Shown: piece after piece, positions 1 through 8,700 of the stretch
How the letters are laid out: the number at the start of each line of letters is the position of its first letter
How positions within the stretch are numbered: position 1 is the first letter of the stretch
DNA from: an uncultured Pseudomonadota bacterium
Lineage (GTDB): Bacteria > Pseudomonadota > Gammaproteobacteria > Burkholderiales > Methylophilaceae
DNA: 13,263 nucleotides
Assembly (NCBI GenBank): GCA_903854305.1
Contig: CAINWC010000139.1
Location: forward strand, 1-13,263
Direction: 5' to 3'
The notes under the pieces: model-generated
What the model saw: only the letters and a program-made list of their open reading frames with translations
Told to the model about the DNA's origin: nothing
Database searches by the model: none
Program-made: the position numbers and the translations under genes

Positions 1-3000
1 ATACCGATGGCTTTTCCTGCAATTCTGAGTCTGGGGCACGCGATTAATGCTTCGCCTTGTTCTGGCACTAAACCAAACCGGTCTATCAGCTCTTCTTGCA
101 TGTTATCCAGTGCTTCATCATCGTTACAATTAGCTAGGCGTTTGTAAATCACCAAACGCTCATGCACGTCTGGGCAGTATTTGGTTGGCAGCAATGCAGG
201 AGTATGCAGGTTGATTTCTGTCGTGACACCTAAGGGCGCGTTTAGGTCTGGTTCTTTGCCAGCTTTAAGCTGTTTAACCGCGTGGTTAAGCATGTCTGAA
301 TATAAATTAAACCCGATTTCTTGCATTTCGCCACTTTGACTATCGCCTAATAATTCACCAGCACCACGAATTTCTAAATCGTGCATGGCAAGGTGAAATC
401 CTGCGCCTAAGTCTTCCATCAGTTGAATCGCATCTAAGCGCTTTTGCGCTTGTGGTGTAATTTTACGGTCTGGGTCTGTGAGCAAGTAAGCATAAGCTTG
501 GTGATGCGAACGACCTACACGACCGCGCAACTGGTGCATTTGCGCCAAACCGAACATATCGGCTTTGTTCAAAATAATGGTATTGGCAGTAGGTACATCG
601 ATACCCGTTTCAATGATGGTGGTGCAGAGTAATAGGTTGTAACGCTGGTTATAGAAGTCGCGCATTACGTGTTCAAGCTCACGTTCACGTAACTGCCCGT
701 GAGCCACGGCAATGCGTGCATCTGGCAAAATTCGCTCTAATTTTTCACGCATAGAGTGAATGGTATCCACTTCATTATGCAAGAAATACACCTGACCGCC
801 GCGTTTGAATTCGCGCATGGCGGCCTCACGAATGATGCCTTCCGAATAATCGGTATGGAACGTTTTAATGCTTAGTCGTTTTTGTGGCGGCGTGGTGATA
901 ATTGAAAACTCACGCAAACCTTCCATCGCCATGCTGAGCGTGCGTGGTATTGGTGTGGCAGTGAGTGTGAGTATATCTACTTCGGCACGTAAGGCTTTGA
1001 GTTGTTCTTTCTGGCGCACACCAAAGCGATGCTCTTCATCCAGCACGACTAAACCTAGATTTTTAAACTTCACATCTTTTTGAATCAGTCTATGCGTGCC
1101 GATAATGATGTCGATTTGACCAGCTTCTAAACCAGCTAGAGCTTCTTTCTGCTCTTTGGCTGTTCTAAAGCGTGAGATTTCTGCAATCTTAATCGGCCAA
1201 TCAGCAAAGCGATCTTTAAAGTTATTAAAGTGTTGCTCGGCCAATAGCGTGGTTGGTACGAGCACGGCTACTTGCCTGCCGCCCATCACCGCGACAAAGG
1301 CGGCGCGCAGAGCAACTTCAGTTTTACCAAAACCGACATCGCCACAAACCAGCCTATCCATAGGACGACCGGATTGCATGTCTTTGATGACATTTTCAAT
1401 GGCTTCTAACTGGTCTGGCGTTTCTTCAAACGGAAAGCCTTCGCAGAACGATTCATAATCATGAAGGCTTAAGGTAAAAGCATGACCACGGCGTGAGGCG
1501 CGTTGTGCGTACAAATTCAATAACTCTGCTGCGGTATCACGAATTTGTTTGAGTGCTTTTTTCTTGGCTTTTTCCCAATTACCGCTACCTAAACGGTGTA
1601 AAGGCGCAGATTCTGGAGGGCCGCCTGAATAGCGTGAGATTAAAAATAACTGTGAAACTGGTACGTAGAGCTTATCGTCACCAAAGTACTCCAGCAGTAA
1701 AAGCTCGGTTTCACCTTCGCCAAAATCTAAATTGACCAAGCCTTTATAGCGGCCAACACCATGTTGTTCATGCACCACAGGGTCGTCCATGCGCAACTCA
1801 GAGAGGTCTTTGAGCATGCCTTCAGTGCTGCGTGCTTTTTCTTTCTCGCGGCGACGTTGTTGGCGTACTGTTGCTGCGTATAGCTCAGCCTCTGTGATAA
1901 CGGCAATGGATTTGCTGGCGGTTTTGCTTTCAAGGCGAAACCCATGATGTAAGGGTGAAACACCTAATATCACTTTTTCTTTGGAATCAACAAACTCTGC
2001 CCATGTTTCTATCAAGGTCGGTTTTACGCCATGATCTGCAAAAAACTGTGAAATGGTTTCGCGGCGACCAAGACTCTCGGCGGCGATTAAAATGCGCCCT
2101 GCAAAATCGCGCATATAGCTTTGAAGTTTATGCAATGGTTGATCAGCACGGCGCTCAATATCTAGCGCAGGCAGGCCAGTAGATTTGCTATTAGTGTTCA
2201 ATGCCAAGCGCGTAAATTGATGCGTGGCACTAAAAAAATCTTCTGTTTTAATCAGTAACTTTTCAGGCATCACCAATGGTCGTTCAGCATCATGCGCCAA
2301 TGTGCGGTAACGCGATTGTGCTTCACGCCAGAATTGCTGCGCACTATTGTCTAAGTCGCCATGTAAACAGAGCAAACAATCAGGGTTTAAGTAATCAAGA
2401 AAGGTCGCCGTTTGCTCAAAAAATAACGGCAAATACCACTCAATGCCACCCGTGGCGATGCCTTTACTCACATCTTTGTAAATTTTAGCGCGCTGTGGGT
2501 CGCCTTCAAATGTTTCGCGAAATTGACCGCGAAACTGAGCAATGCCGCTTTCATCCAGCGGAAACTCACGCGCAGGCAGTAAGCGGATTTCTGGTACAGG
2601 ATAAAGGCTACGCTGCGTATCTACATCAAAAGTGCGTATCGATTCGATTTCGTTATCAAACAAATCTAAGCGGTAGGGTAGCGCCGAACCCATCGGAAAT
2701 AAATCGACCAAACCACCGCGCACACTAAATTCACCATGCGAAATCACTTGGCTTACATGGTGGTAACCAGCCTCGGCACATTGACGTCGCAAAGCTTCTG
2801 TATCGAGTATCTGACCCTTTTTAAGCATGAAAGTATTTGCGCTTAAATAAGCTTTCGGGCTCAAGCGAATGAGCGCCGTGGACAATGGCACAATAATCAC
2901 ATCGCACGCATTTTGGCTAATCAGGTAAAGCGTGGTTAACCGATCCGAGATTAAATCAGGATGCGGTGAAAACTGGTCGTAGGGTAGGGTTTCCCAATCT

Positions 3001-3224
3001 GGCAGTAAATTAACGCTGAGCTCAGGCGCAAAGTAGGGGATTTCTTCTAACAGACGCTGCGCATCAAAGGCATTGGCGGTGATGATCACCAGTGGTTTAG
3101 CTGGACTGGAACTTTTAAGTTTAAGTGCTAACTCAGCAAGTGCTAAGCCATCTTCTCCATTGGTGGAGAGTTCAACTCGGCTTGATTGACCTGTTTTTGG
3201 AATAGCTAGCGAAGTTTGCGTCAT
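1..3224 (-). CDS. mfd: Transcription-repair coupling factor Mfd (3' end outside window)
   Basis: Mfd is an ATP-driven DNA translocase that pushes stalled RNA polymerase off damaged template and recruits UvrA for nucleotide excision repair. The reading frame is open from the ATG at 3224 to the left edge, giving 1074 codons; E. coli Mfd has 1148 residues, so about 70 C-terminal residues of domain D7 lie outside. The UvrB-like N-terminal part (with LPDWETLPYD around residue 75) is followed by the RNA-polymerase-interacting domain (VVHEQHGVGRYKGL from residue 483). Next come Walker A GDVGFGKT (628-635, K634), the DEEH box (D729), TATPIPRT, QLRGRVGRS (898-906) and the RecG-like TRG motif with LEIRGAGELLG (R953). 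These numbers fit the E. coli protein. I followed the frame through most of its length and saw no frameshift. No strong Shine-Dalgarno precedes the ATG; the protein start is supported by the N-terminal length. Gene identity is very secure. Confidence 0.97.
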   Translation of the reverse strand, partial: MTQTSLAIPKTGQSSRVELSTNGEDGLALAELALKLKSSSPAKPLVIITANAFDAQRLLEEIPYFAPELSVNLLPDWETLPYDQFSPHPDLISDRLTTLYLISQNACDVIIVPLSTALIRLSPKAYLSANTFMLKKGQILDTEALRRQCAEAGYHHVSQVISHGEFSVRGGLVDLFPMGSALPYRLDLFDNEIESIRTFDVDTQRSLYPVPEIRLLPAREFPLDESGIAQFRGQFRETFEGDPQRAKIYKDVSKGIATGGIEWYLPLFFEQTATFLDYLNPDCLLCLHGDLDNSAQQFWREAQSRYRTLAHDAERPLVMPEKLLIKTEDFFSATHQFTRLALNTNSKSTGLPALDIERRADQPLHKLQSYMRDFAGRILIAAESLGRRETISQFFADHGVKPTLIETWAEFVDSKEKVILGVSPLHHGFRLESKTASKSIAVITEAELYAATVRQQRRREKEKARSTEGMLKDLSELRMDDPVVHEQHGVGRYKGLVNLDFGEGETELLLLEYFGDDKLYVPVSQLFLISRYSGGPPESAPLHRLGSGNWEKAKKKALKQIRDTAAELLNLYAQRASRRGHAFTLSLHDYESFCEGFPFEETPDQLEAIENVIKDMQSGRPMDRLVCGDVGFGKTEVALRAAFVAVMGGRQVAVLVPTTLLAEQHFNNFKDRFADWPIKIAEISRFRTAKEQKEALAGLEAGQIDIIIGTHRLIQKDVKFKNLGLVVLDEEHRFGVRQKEQLKALRAEVDILTLTATPIPRTLSMAMEGLREFSIITTPPQKRLSIKTFHTDYSEGIIREAAMREFKRGGQVYFLHNEVDTIHSMREKLERILPDARIAVAHGQLRERELEHVMRDFYNQRYNLLLCTTIIETGIDVPTANTIILNKADMFGLAQMHQLRGRVGRSHHQAYAYLLTDPDRKITPQAQKRLDAIQLMEDLGAGFHLAMHDLEIRGAGELLGDSQSGEMQEIGFNLYSDMLNHAVKQLKAGKEPDLNAPLGVTTEINLHTPALLPTKYCPDVHERLVIYKRLANCNDDEALDNMQEELIDRFGLVPEQGEALIACPRLRIAGKAIG

Positions 3225-3278
3225 AGATGAAATTTTTAATGCTACGGGTTTAATGGTGATGCGATGTTTAAGTGCCAG

Positions 3279-3309
3279 ATTATAACGGTTGCGATGGCTT
3301 AAAGGTCAA
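3279..3309 (-). promoter_or_regulatory. Putative sigma70 promoter for mfd
   Basis: On the minus strand a perfect -10 hexamer TATAAT (3284-3279) is preceded by TTGACC (3309-3304), five of six matches to the -35 consensus. The spacer is 19 bp, longer than the optimal 17. Transcription would start near 3272, leaving a leader of roughly 48 nt before the mfd ATG. The site lies in the 124-bp gap after tldD, so mfd can probably be transcribed independently of the yhdP-nitrilase-tldD unit. The long spacer and the absence of an extended -10 lower confidence. Confidence 0.5.
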
Positions 3310-3323
3310 GGGGCAACCGTTAT
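3282..3323. repeat. Perfect 11-bp inverted repeat overlapping the mfd promoter
   Basis: The arms ATAACGGTTGC (3282-3292) and GCAACCGTTAT (3313-3323) are exact reverse complements, separated by 20 bp. One arm sits in the promoter spacer and overlaps the -10 by three bases; the other lies just upstream of the -35. The arm centres are about 31 bp apart, close to three helical turns. It could be an operator, or an RNA hairpin at the end of the tldD transcript, since the tldD stop is 26 bp away. There is no T-run after the hairpin on the minus strand, so an ordinary intrinsic terminator is not well supported. Confidence 0.55.
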
Positions 3324-3348
3324 CTATTGTTAGTTAAAGTGCGGCAAC

Positions 3349-4827
3349 TTAAGCCGTACCACCTACAGTAAGTGCATCAATTTTAAGCGTAGGCTGACCT
3401 ACGCCCACAGGTACGCTTTGCCCTTCTTTACCGCAAGTGCCAACACCACTATCAAGCGCCATATCGTTGCCTATCATCGACACACGTTTTAATACTTCCG
3501 GGCCATTGCCAATCAATGTTGCGCCTTTGACTGGGTAGGTGATTTTGCCATCTTCGATCATGTATGCCTCTGAAGCACTGAAGACGAACTTGCCGCTGGT
3601 AATGTCTACTTGGCCGCCGCCAAAATTCGCGGCGTATAAGCCTTTTTTAACAGATTTGATGATCTCTTCAGGAGGCACAGTGCCATTTAACATGTAAGTA
3701 TTAGTCATGCGCGGCATCGGGATGTGTGCATAGCTTTCACGACGGGCATTACCTGTCACGGGCATATTCATCAATCGTGCATTAAGCGTATCTTGAATAT
3801 AACCACGTAAAATGCCGTCTTCAATCAACACGGTTCTGTTAGTCGGATTGCCTTCATCATCCATGCTGAGTGAACCGCGACGGTTTTGTATTGTGCCATC
3901 ATCCACAATAGTAATGCCGCGTGCGGCCACTTGTTGGCCTATCATATTGCTGAAAGCTGAACTGCCTTTGCGGTTAAAGTCACCTTCCAAACCATGACCA
4001 ATCGCTTCGTGCAACAAGATACCTGGCCAGCCTGCGCCTAATACTACGGTCATGCTGCCTGCTGGCGCAGGGCGTGCATCTAAGTTGATAATGGCTTGAT
4101 GTACCGCTTTTTGCGCATAGTCATGCAAGACTTCATCGGTGAAATAGCTGTAATCAAAACGACCGCCACCACCGCTAGAACCTTGTTCGCGGCGACCATT
4201 ACTTTCAGCAATTACATTAATGGATAAGCGCACCAGTGGACGTACATCTGCCGCCATTACGCCATCGTGGCGTACCACCATCACGACTTCATATTCACCT
4301 GCAATAGATGCCGTGACTTGAGAAATACGTGGATCTAGTTTTCTGGCAAAAGATTCCAAGCGTTCTAGCAGTTTCACTTTCGCATCGGCAGAAAGTGAGG
4401 CGATTGGGTCTTGTGGGACATAAAGTTGCGGTGCATTACTTTTGATGGTTGTGCTGTTAGCGGTTTGTTCGCCTCCTAAGCTGGCAATCGCTTTAGTGGC
4501 TTTTGCCGCTTCTTGTAATGCGCTTAAGGTAATGTCATCTGAGTAGGCAAATGCGGTTTTTTCACCACTCACCGCGCGCACACCCACGCCTTGGTCAATA
4601 GAGAAGTTGCCAGATTTAACTTGCCCTTCTTCTAAGCCCCAGCTTTCACTGCGACTGTATTGAAAGTATAAGTCAGCGTAATCAATTTTGTGTGACATCA
4701 TGTCACCCAGCACATTTTGCAGCTTGGCTACATCTAAGCTCGCTGGCATGAGCAAGGTTTCGGTTGCCGCCTCGAAATGTGAACCTAAAATAGGGCTGGT
4801 ATTTGCTGACTTTTGTTCAGTTTTCAT
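3349..4827 (-). CDS. tldD: Metalloprotease TldD
   Basis: TldD forms a zinc-dependent heterodimeric peptidase with TldE (PmbA) that cleaves unfolded peptides in the cytoplasm. It is known for microcin B17 maturation and CcdA antitoxin degradation. The product has 492 residues against 481 in E. coli. The metal-binding HEAIGH motif is at 273-278 (H273, E274, H278) within HEAIGHGLEGDFNRKG, and the family's C-terminal cysteine is present at C465 (GVGTCGKEGQSVPVGVGQP). The conserved N-terminal blocks DYADLYFQ (49-56) and SIDQGVGVRAVSGEKT (76-91) are intact. The N-terminus is about a dozen residues longer than in E. coli, and no clear Shine-Dalgarno precedes this ATG, so a downstream start (for example M27) is possible. 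No tldE homologue is in the window, which is normal because the two genes are usually unlinked. The gene follows the nitrilase gene by 27 bp, which suggests co-transcription. Confidence 0.96.
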   Translation of the reverse strand: MKTEQKSANTSPILGSHFEAATETLLMPASLDVAKLQNVLGDMMSHKIDYADLYFQYSRSESWGLEEGQVKSGNFSIDQGVGVRAVSGEKTAFAYSDDITLSALQEAAKATKAIASLGGEQTANSTTIKSNAPQLYVPQDPIASLSADAKVKLLERLESFARKLDPRISQVTASIAGEYEVVMVVRHDGVMAADVRPLVRLSINVIAESNGRREQGSSGGGGRFDYSYFTDEVLHDYAQKAVHQAIINLDARPAPAGSMTVVLGAGWPGILLHEAIGHGLEGDFNRKGSSAFSNMIGQQVAARGITIVDDGTIQNRRGSLSMDDEGNPTNRTVLIEDGILRGYIQDTLNARLMNMPVTGNARRESYAHIPMPRMTNTYMLNGTVPPEEIIKSVKKGLYAANFGGGQVDITSGKFVFSASEAYMIEDGKITYPVKGATLIGNGPEVLKRVSMIGNDMALDSGVGTCGKEGQSVPVGVGQPTLKIDALTVGGTA

Positions 4828-4839
4828 CGGATATATTGG

Positions 4840-4867
4840 CTTATATAGAGGTACTTATATTGAGGTA
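4840..4867. repeat. Tandem 14-bp duplication at the nitrilase/tldD junction
   Basis: Two adjacent 14-bp units, CTTATATAGAGGTA (4840-4853) and CTTATATTGAGGTA (4854-4867), differ at one base. The right-hand unit contains the nitrilase stop codon (TAA at 4857-4855 on the minus strand). The left-hand unit lies in the short gap before tldD. It looks like a local slippage duplication that lengthened the gap between the two genes. No function is evident. Confidence 0.6.
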
Positions 4868-5727
4868 ATAGTGCGGTGTTTAAGTGCAGGTAAGCTTTTT
4901 CTTAAACTCGCTTGATATTGCGGATTAATGGTGGAAATCACAACGCCAGAGCCGCGTGGTAGACGATCTAAAATCACCCCCCACGGATCAACAATCATAC
5001 TGTTGCCATGTGTTTCACGGCCAGACAAATGATAACCACCTTGAGCGGAAGCAATCACATAACTTAAGTTTTCAATGGCGCGTGCGCGGATTAAGGTTTC
5101 CCAGTGTGCTCGGCCTGTGGTGTCAGTAAACGCTGCTGGCACTACAATGATGTTCACATCTTTCATGGCGCGATACAATTCAGGGAAGCGCAAATCGTAA
5201 CAAATGGACAAGCCGATTCTACCAAATGGTGTATCAACGACTTTAACGGCATCGCCAGATTCGATGGTTTTTTCTTCGTGATAATGCTCATTACCTAAAT
5301 CTAAGCCAAATAAATGAATCTTGTCATAACGCGCGGCTAGTTGACCTTTATCATCATAAACCAGACAGCTATTACGTACTTTATTCGGGAAGTTACTCGC
5401 TAGAGGTACAGAGCCGCCGATGAGCCAGATTTTATGTTTTTTGGCTGTTTTGGCTAAAAAGGTTTGAATCGGACCTTTGCTTTCTTCTTCACGCACTGCC
5501 ACTTTATCGGTTTCTTTAAGTCCCATAATCGCAAAATATTCAGGCAATACCACTAGCTTGGCGCCCTGATTTGCTGCAATTTCAATCAGTCGCTCTGCTT
5601 CATTGAGATTAGCCGCTACATAAGGGCCCGATGCCATTTGGATGGCCGCTACCTTAACGATGTCTTTGTTAATCTCTTGATTGCTGAGTTTAGCTTTTGT
5701 AGTTTTTAAGCGTGAGGTGATAGCCAT
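4855..5727 (-). CDS. Nitrilase-superfamily amidase, Nit1/YbeM-like
   Basis: This is a carbon-nitrogen hydrolase of 290 residues. The Glu-Lys-Cys catalytic triad is visible: E63 in VVLPEYF, K136 in RYDKIHLFGLDL and C176 in GLSICYDLRFPELYRAM. The DLRFPELYR block and the GRAHWETLIRARAIEN region (205-220) are typical of the Nit branch, whose members hydrolyse deaminated glutathione or omega-amides such as alpha-ketoglutaramate. The exact substrate is an inference. The usual family start, KVAAIQMASGP, begins only at residue 25, giving an N-terminal extension of about 24 residues. A good Shine-Dalgarno (GGAAG, 5736-5732) precedes the ATG, so I keep this start. The gene lies 37 bp after yhdP and 27 bp before tldD on the same strand, consistent with an operon. 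It could instead be named a generic omega-amidase or aliphatic amidohydrolase. Confidence 0.92.
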   Translation of the reverse strand: MAITSRLKTTKAKLSNQEINKDIVKVAAIQMASGPYVAANLNEAERLIEIAANQGAKLVVLPEYFAIMGLKETDKVAVREEESKGPIQTFLAKTAKKHKIWLIGGSVPLASNFPNKVRNSCLVYDDKGQLAARYDKIHLFGLDLGNEHYHEEKTIESGDAVKVVDTPFGRIGLSICYDLRFPELYRAMKDVNIIVVPAAFTDTTGRAHWETLIRARAIENLSYVIASAQGGYHLSGRETHGNSMIVDPWGVILDRLPRGSGVVISTINPQYQASLRKSLPALKHRTITSI

Positions 5728-5764
5728 GTGTCTTCCAAACAGTTTTTGTTATTCAATAATGCGT

Positions 5765-8700
5765 TTAATTAAGCGGTGAGTCTTTATTACTTTCCTGATT
5801 ACTCTTTGCTGCATTTACTTCTTGCGGGTTATCCCAAGTGCCTATAATTTCGTATTCAGTTGAGGCGATTTTATTGAGCGGATCTTTTAATATTTTCTGG
5901 GCTAAAAAGGCAACAGCACCCACCAATGGCCCGCCCGCTAAAGCGGCAAGCGAGAAGCTGTCGCTAATGTGTGGCATGACTTTAACGTAGAGTTGCTGCG
6001 TTTCTTTATGTAAATTAGTTTCACCTTTAATCGTCACGTCAGCCGCAGGGCCAGTCATTAAGAAATTATCACTACGCATCACACCACGGTCAATTTTCAC
6101 ATTAGCGTTAATTTTATCAAAAGCAAAGCCGTTGCTGAATAAATCTCTAAAATCCAAGGTTAATCGTCGTGGCAAGCTTTGTAAGCTTAGCAAGCCTAGC
6201 AGTCTGCCAACGCCAGGTTGCACTTTTAATATTTGCCCTTTGCGCATTTCAAACTCAAGATTACCATTTAAGGCTAAAGTATCAAACTCATGTGGGCTGC
6301 CTGCCCAGTTAAGCTGGCCTTTCAGTAGGCCTTCGCCACCTTTAATTGTATCTACGTAGCCAAATCTATTCAGGGTTTTACCTAAATCTTTAATGTCCCA
6401 ATTTACATTAAGGTGAGTATTGGGGCTACGAACCAATTTGCTCCAAACGCCATCTGCGCTGATTGTGCTTTCTGGGTTGATGAGTTTAAGTTTTTGTATG
6501 CTCCAGTTGTCATTTTGCGGAAATGCAACCAACTCTAGACCGCCTATTTTCTTTTTATCAAACTCAAAATTATCTGCAGTAATATCCAGCGCAGGGTAGG
6601 CTTGGTTAGGTTTTGCCGTTTCTTTTAAATTAGCGCCTTTAGCATTCGTCGGTACTGAGTATTTAACCCGAGTTGGCGAGGCGTCGGGAATCGTTAAGTT
6701 ACTTAAATGTGCAATGAGTTTGCCATTATTTTGATTTTGCCATAGCAAGTCCCCTGAGATTTCACGGCTTTGCACAGTCGCTTGCAGGCCATCTTTACCA
6801 GCTTTGTTGGTGATTTTTAGTTGATTGATACGTCGATCAAAAATATCTAGTGCATTGACTTTTAAGTCTATTTTTTGAAGGGATAGTGCCATGTTTTGAT
6901 TGGTTGAATCAGATAAATCATTCAACACGGTGCGCCACGCATCGGCGTCAAGGTAATCTAAGCTACCTGTTACTTGCAGTCCTTTAGGCATACTTAGGTC
7001 ATTAATAGTGTTTAAATCGCTCGCGATAATCGTGCTGTTATTAGCACTATTAAAGTTAATGTTCGCCCTATCAAGTTGTAATTTTCCACCATCGCTAGTG
7101 CTAATCACTTTTGCACCAGCTTTATTGCCAATATTAACGATAAAGGTGTCAGTATTGACATCCTGTTTTTTATCAATTCGCACGTTTAAATGCTCGCTTG
7201 CCGTTTTATTGAGTGGCGCAGGTAAGCGTGACGTGACACCGAATAAATCTGCGCGTATGCCAATATTGACGCGTGGCTTTTGAATGATAATATCGCCCAG
7301 CCAATCAGTATTACCACTGATATAGTTAGCGCCTTTGCCTAAGGTTTGTTTAATGACTTCGTCATTCAGTTTGCCTCTAGCGGATATTCTAATGATCTTG
7401 TCTTTTCCTGAAGCCAGATTGAACGTCAGTGGCGCACTAAATGCACTGGCCTTGATATTATTGGCAATAAAGCTGTTTTCAGTAAACTCTAACAATCCAT
7501 TTATCTGGTTTAATGTAGGTATAGCAGGGCTTTCCATACTACCGTTGTTTATTTGATAAGCCCCTTTAATCACGGCCGCATCCGCATTATTGAGTGGGAT
7601 TTTTAAGCTGAGGTTCAATTTAGCTAAACCGCTTGTTTTAAGGTCATCGGTGAAGCCTTGCGTTACCTTAGCCACTGGGCTTTTGTTCACAAAGTTAATA
7701 CCCTCAACAACAGGTCCTTTTAATTCACTTTCTACGCTAAGTATGGGGGCATCAGCATCTAACTTCGCGATGATGATTTTACTTTTAACAATTTGATTGC
7801 CTAACACATGTCCAGCATTGGCATTTAGCTCCATGCGTGTGCCTTCAAATAATAAGTCTATGCCTAGTCCCTCGACGTTAGGCCAGCCCGTGCCGTATTC
7901 AATGATGCTATCCTTTACTTTTGCACTTACTCTAAATAAGCCTAGCTTACTATCAAGGTTTCCTTTGCTATCTACAAACGGAAAGTCAGCTAACCGGCCT
8001 TTTGTAACTAAATTAATGTTTTCAACTTGCCCGGATAATATGGACGTATCCAGCCAATGTAGGGTATCTTTCCCCAGCATGGTCGGGTAATAAAATAGCG
8101 CGTATTTTGCATTTCCACGCCCAAATTTACCTTTCAAATCAAGGTAGCCACCTTTGTTTCCATCCATCAAATACTCAGCGTTAATCGTGCCGGACAAATG
8201 CGGGTTACTGATGCTCAAATCGCTGACTTGAACTTTAGTTTCATGGTTTTTAATATTCCAGCTAATGTCACCATCCAGTTTGTCTACAGGCAGAGGCCAG
8301 CGCAAGATGTCTTTAAAATCCAGTTTTGCATTTTGTGTATGCAATATGAGTTTTCCTGTATTTTGGTTGGCTTTTATTTCGCCCGTTAAATTGCTAAAGC
8401 CAGGAATTTTATCGTGCGCTTGTATCCCTAAACTACTGAATTTGGTATTGAGAACGTAGGTTTTTGTTGCTGACTGATTGCCTTCCCAATTGACCATCAA
8501 GTTATCTAGGCTACCTGTAGTCGCTAACCCTGCGATTTTTTGCAACAGCTCTGCGGGTAGTGGTAGTTGTGCAAGGTAAGGGTTCATTGAAGCTAGATTG
8601 ATATGTGCTAACTTAATGCTTAATGTTTTGTAGCCTTGTGCTTTTTCACTATAGCTAGCAGCCGCATCTTGTATATTCAGGCCATTATTAGTGACTAAGG

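Noticed and set aside
1727..1963. Short minus-strand ORF in a different frame from mfd
   Set aside because: It overlaps the mfd coding frame, which continues through the RNA-polymerase-interacting domain here, so there is no frameshift or separate gene.
444..2728. Series of short plus-strand ORFs of 60-100 codons across the mfd region
   Set aside because: They lie opposite the continuous mfd frame, have no recognisable domains and are shadow ORFs.
5749..5759. Small palindrome TTATTCAATAA between yhdP and the nitrilase gene
   Set aside because: A/T-rich and too weak to be a terminator or operator; likely chance.
7008..8459. Several hydrophobic-looking plus-strand ORFs inside the yhdP region
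   Set aside because: They are antisense to a beta-rich protein, whose alternating hydrophobic codons give hydrophobic antisense translations; no start context or family match.
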